7,214 nt of DNA from Anaerolineales bacterium (lineage in GTDB: Bacteria > Chloroflexota > Anaerolineae > Anaerolineales > Villigracilaceae): contig JAOZOM010000088.1 in assembly GCA_029933275.1 (NCBI GenBank), forward strand, positions 1 through 7,214, given 5' to 3'. The position numbers and the translations under genes are program-made. Below the pieces are notes generated by a model, which made no database searches, was not told where the DNA came from, and saw only the letters and a program-made list of their open reading frames with translations. Positions 6,220 through 7,214 of this stretch are shown one piece after another (positions within the stretch are counted from its first letter, which is position 1; the number at the start of each line of letters is the position of its first letter).

Positions 6220-7214
6220 TTATTTTAAGACCCAGCCTACATAGTGGACATCTTCAATAATCTCCAGCATATTGATTTTCATAAAGTGTATGGCATGTAG
6301 AGTCCCATTCTCCTGAGCGAAAATGCGTTGACCATCTGGTTGCCATAGTATTTTGTCTGTTCCCCCGAAATAGTAGATATCCCAAAGTCCTTCGTCAGAG
6401 AGTTTGTAGAAAATGATGTCGCCATTTTCATCACGCGCAGAGATTTTATACTGCCAAGTCCCGTTAGGCGAAGTGCGGATGGGTAATTCCTCAAGATCTG
6501 CACCGCTAATTAGCCCATCAATTGTGAGCAAGTATTCTTTACCGTCATTACTTGCGGTAAAGGAAAAAACTTCCGCTATGGGGTGCCATTCGAGATCCGC
6601 ACCACAATTATCAAATACTTTTCTAGGCGCAGAATCAGATGCGCCTAGAAGATAAAGCCCGCCATTAGTTTGTCCATAATACTCAGCCTCATCAGGGATT
6701 AGGCAAATGGCTGTTGTGCGCGATTTGGAATCAAAACTGGCTGTCGTCAAATTACCATCCCAAAGAGCTTCGCTCTCACCAGTGACAATATTGAATGCGC
6801 GCAAATTATCTGCGCCCAATGTGCTCCAGGCATAAAAAAGATAAGTATTTGCATCACGCCAGCCGAGGAAACTCGCTGTTGCATCAGGGAAAAGACCTGT
6901 ATACATATGCGGTTCTCCAGCATTGGAATTAGCTTCTGCAACACCGACCGTTCTGTTGTAACCGGCAGCGTTCCAAAAGAGTAGATGGTTTCCATCGGGA
7001 GCCCAACTCAACCCATAGAGCGGATCCGTACCTTGCGTTAGCCGTGTGAGTTCTCTGCTATTGAGATCATAAAGATATAAGTCGAGCGCAGGGCTTTCTA
7101 AGGCTGCGAGAAATGCCAGCTTGTTGCCATCTGGCGACCAAGCTGGGCTACCAATCGCAATTTTTCGTGCAATATCTTCATAATCATAGCCTGCCAGCGT
7201 GTCAATACCTGTTG
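6220..7214 (-). CDS. TolB/PD40-type beta-propeller protein, N-terminus beyond the window
   Basis: The frame stays open from 7212 to the TAA at 6222-6220, giving 330 visible residues; the TTG at 7011 is an internal codon, not the start. Two clear PD40 (WD40-like) motifs are present, SPAWSPDGNKLAF (visible residues 22-34) and LSWAPDGNHLLFW (68-80). The strand pattern LYLYDLNSRELTRLTQG between them is typical of TolB-like blades. Weaker repeats follow with aromatic-rich strands: FLGWRDANTYLFY, DLEWHPIAEVFSF and LWQPDGQRIFA. The visible part could make most of a six-bladed propeller ending at VGWVLK. Such proteins are often periplasmic or lipid-anchored and bind proteins or ligands, but the signal region is outside the window and no catalytic motif is visible, so no specific role is assigned. 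The gene has its own terminator. Confidence 0.85.
   Translation of the reverse strand, partial: TGIDTLAGYDYEDIARKIAIGSPAWSPDGNKLAFLAALESPALDLYLYDLNSRELTRLTQGTDPLYGLSWAPDGNHLLFWNAAGYNRTVGVAEANSNAGEPHMYTGLFPDATASFLGWRDANTYLFYAWSTLGADNLRAFNIVTGESEALWDGNLTTASFDSKSRTTAICLIPDEAEYYGQTNGGLYLLGASDSAPRKVFDNCGADLEWHPIAEVFSFTASNDGKEYLLTIDGLISGADLEELPIRTSPNGTWQYKISARDENGDIIFYKLSDEGLWDIYYFGGTDKILWQPDGQRIFAQENGTLHAIHFMKINMLEIIEDVHYVGWVLK

Noticed and set aside
7009..7011. TTG at 7011 as the start of the propeller gene
   Set aside because: The frame continues to the window edge and encodes a second PD40 motif and a blade strand pattern upstream of this codon.

Overview
The window looks like a bacterial chromosomal housekeeping region of roughly balanced base composition. 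It carries the 3' part of gyrA, a rho operon and the end of a beta-propeller gene. No mobile element, CRISPR array, tRNA or rRNA is visible. The gene mix (GyrA with a canonical GyrA box, a biotin ligase without a DNA-binding domain, a membrane-anchored LysM/M23 peptidase, a PD40/TolB-like propeller protein) would fit a Chloroflexota (Anaerolineae-like) genome. That placement is an inference from general familiarity, not a result of any search.

Layout. Bases 3-2291 (+) encode GyrA without about the first 76 residues. A perfect 28-bp palindrome at 2331-2358 follows and probably works as a bidirectional terminator, because the next four genes run towards it on the minus strand. Read in their own direction these are rho (5795-4515), a LysM/M23 endopeptidase gene (4491-3430), a monofunctional biotin-protein ligase gene (3426-2638) and a small acidic single-pass membrane protein gene (2626-2384). 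Gaps between them are 23, 3 and 11 bases, so they very likely form one operon.

Upstream of rho is a gene-free stretch (5796-6219). It holds a good sigma70-type promoter (TTGCGT, 17-bp spacer, TATAAT) and predicts a leader of about 190 nt. The start of that leader is rich in C and nearly free of G, and two hairpins follow. This resembles a Rho-binding region, which suggests that rho is autoregulated by Rho-dependent termination. A separate intrinsic terminator at 6153-6184 ends the upstream propeller gene, which runs off the right edge of the window (6220-7214, minus).

How the parts relate: Rho terminates transcription, GyrA handles the supercoiling that transcription creates, BirA activates biotin-dependent carboxylases, and the M23 protein probably remodels cell-wall peptidoglycan. 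Nothing in the window shows a dedicated new system. The most interesting points are the rho leader, two unusual residues in Rho, the missing Shine-Dalgarno site of the peptidase gene, and the uncharacterised acidic membrane protein coupled to birA.
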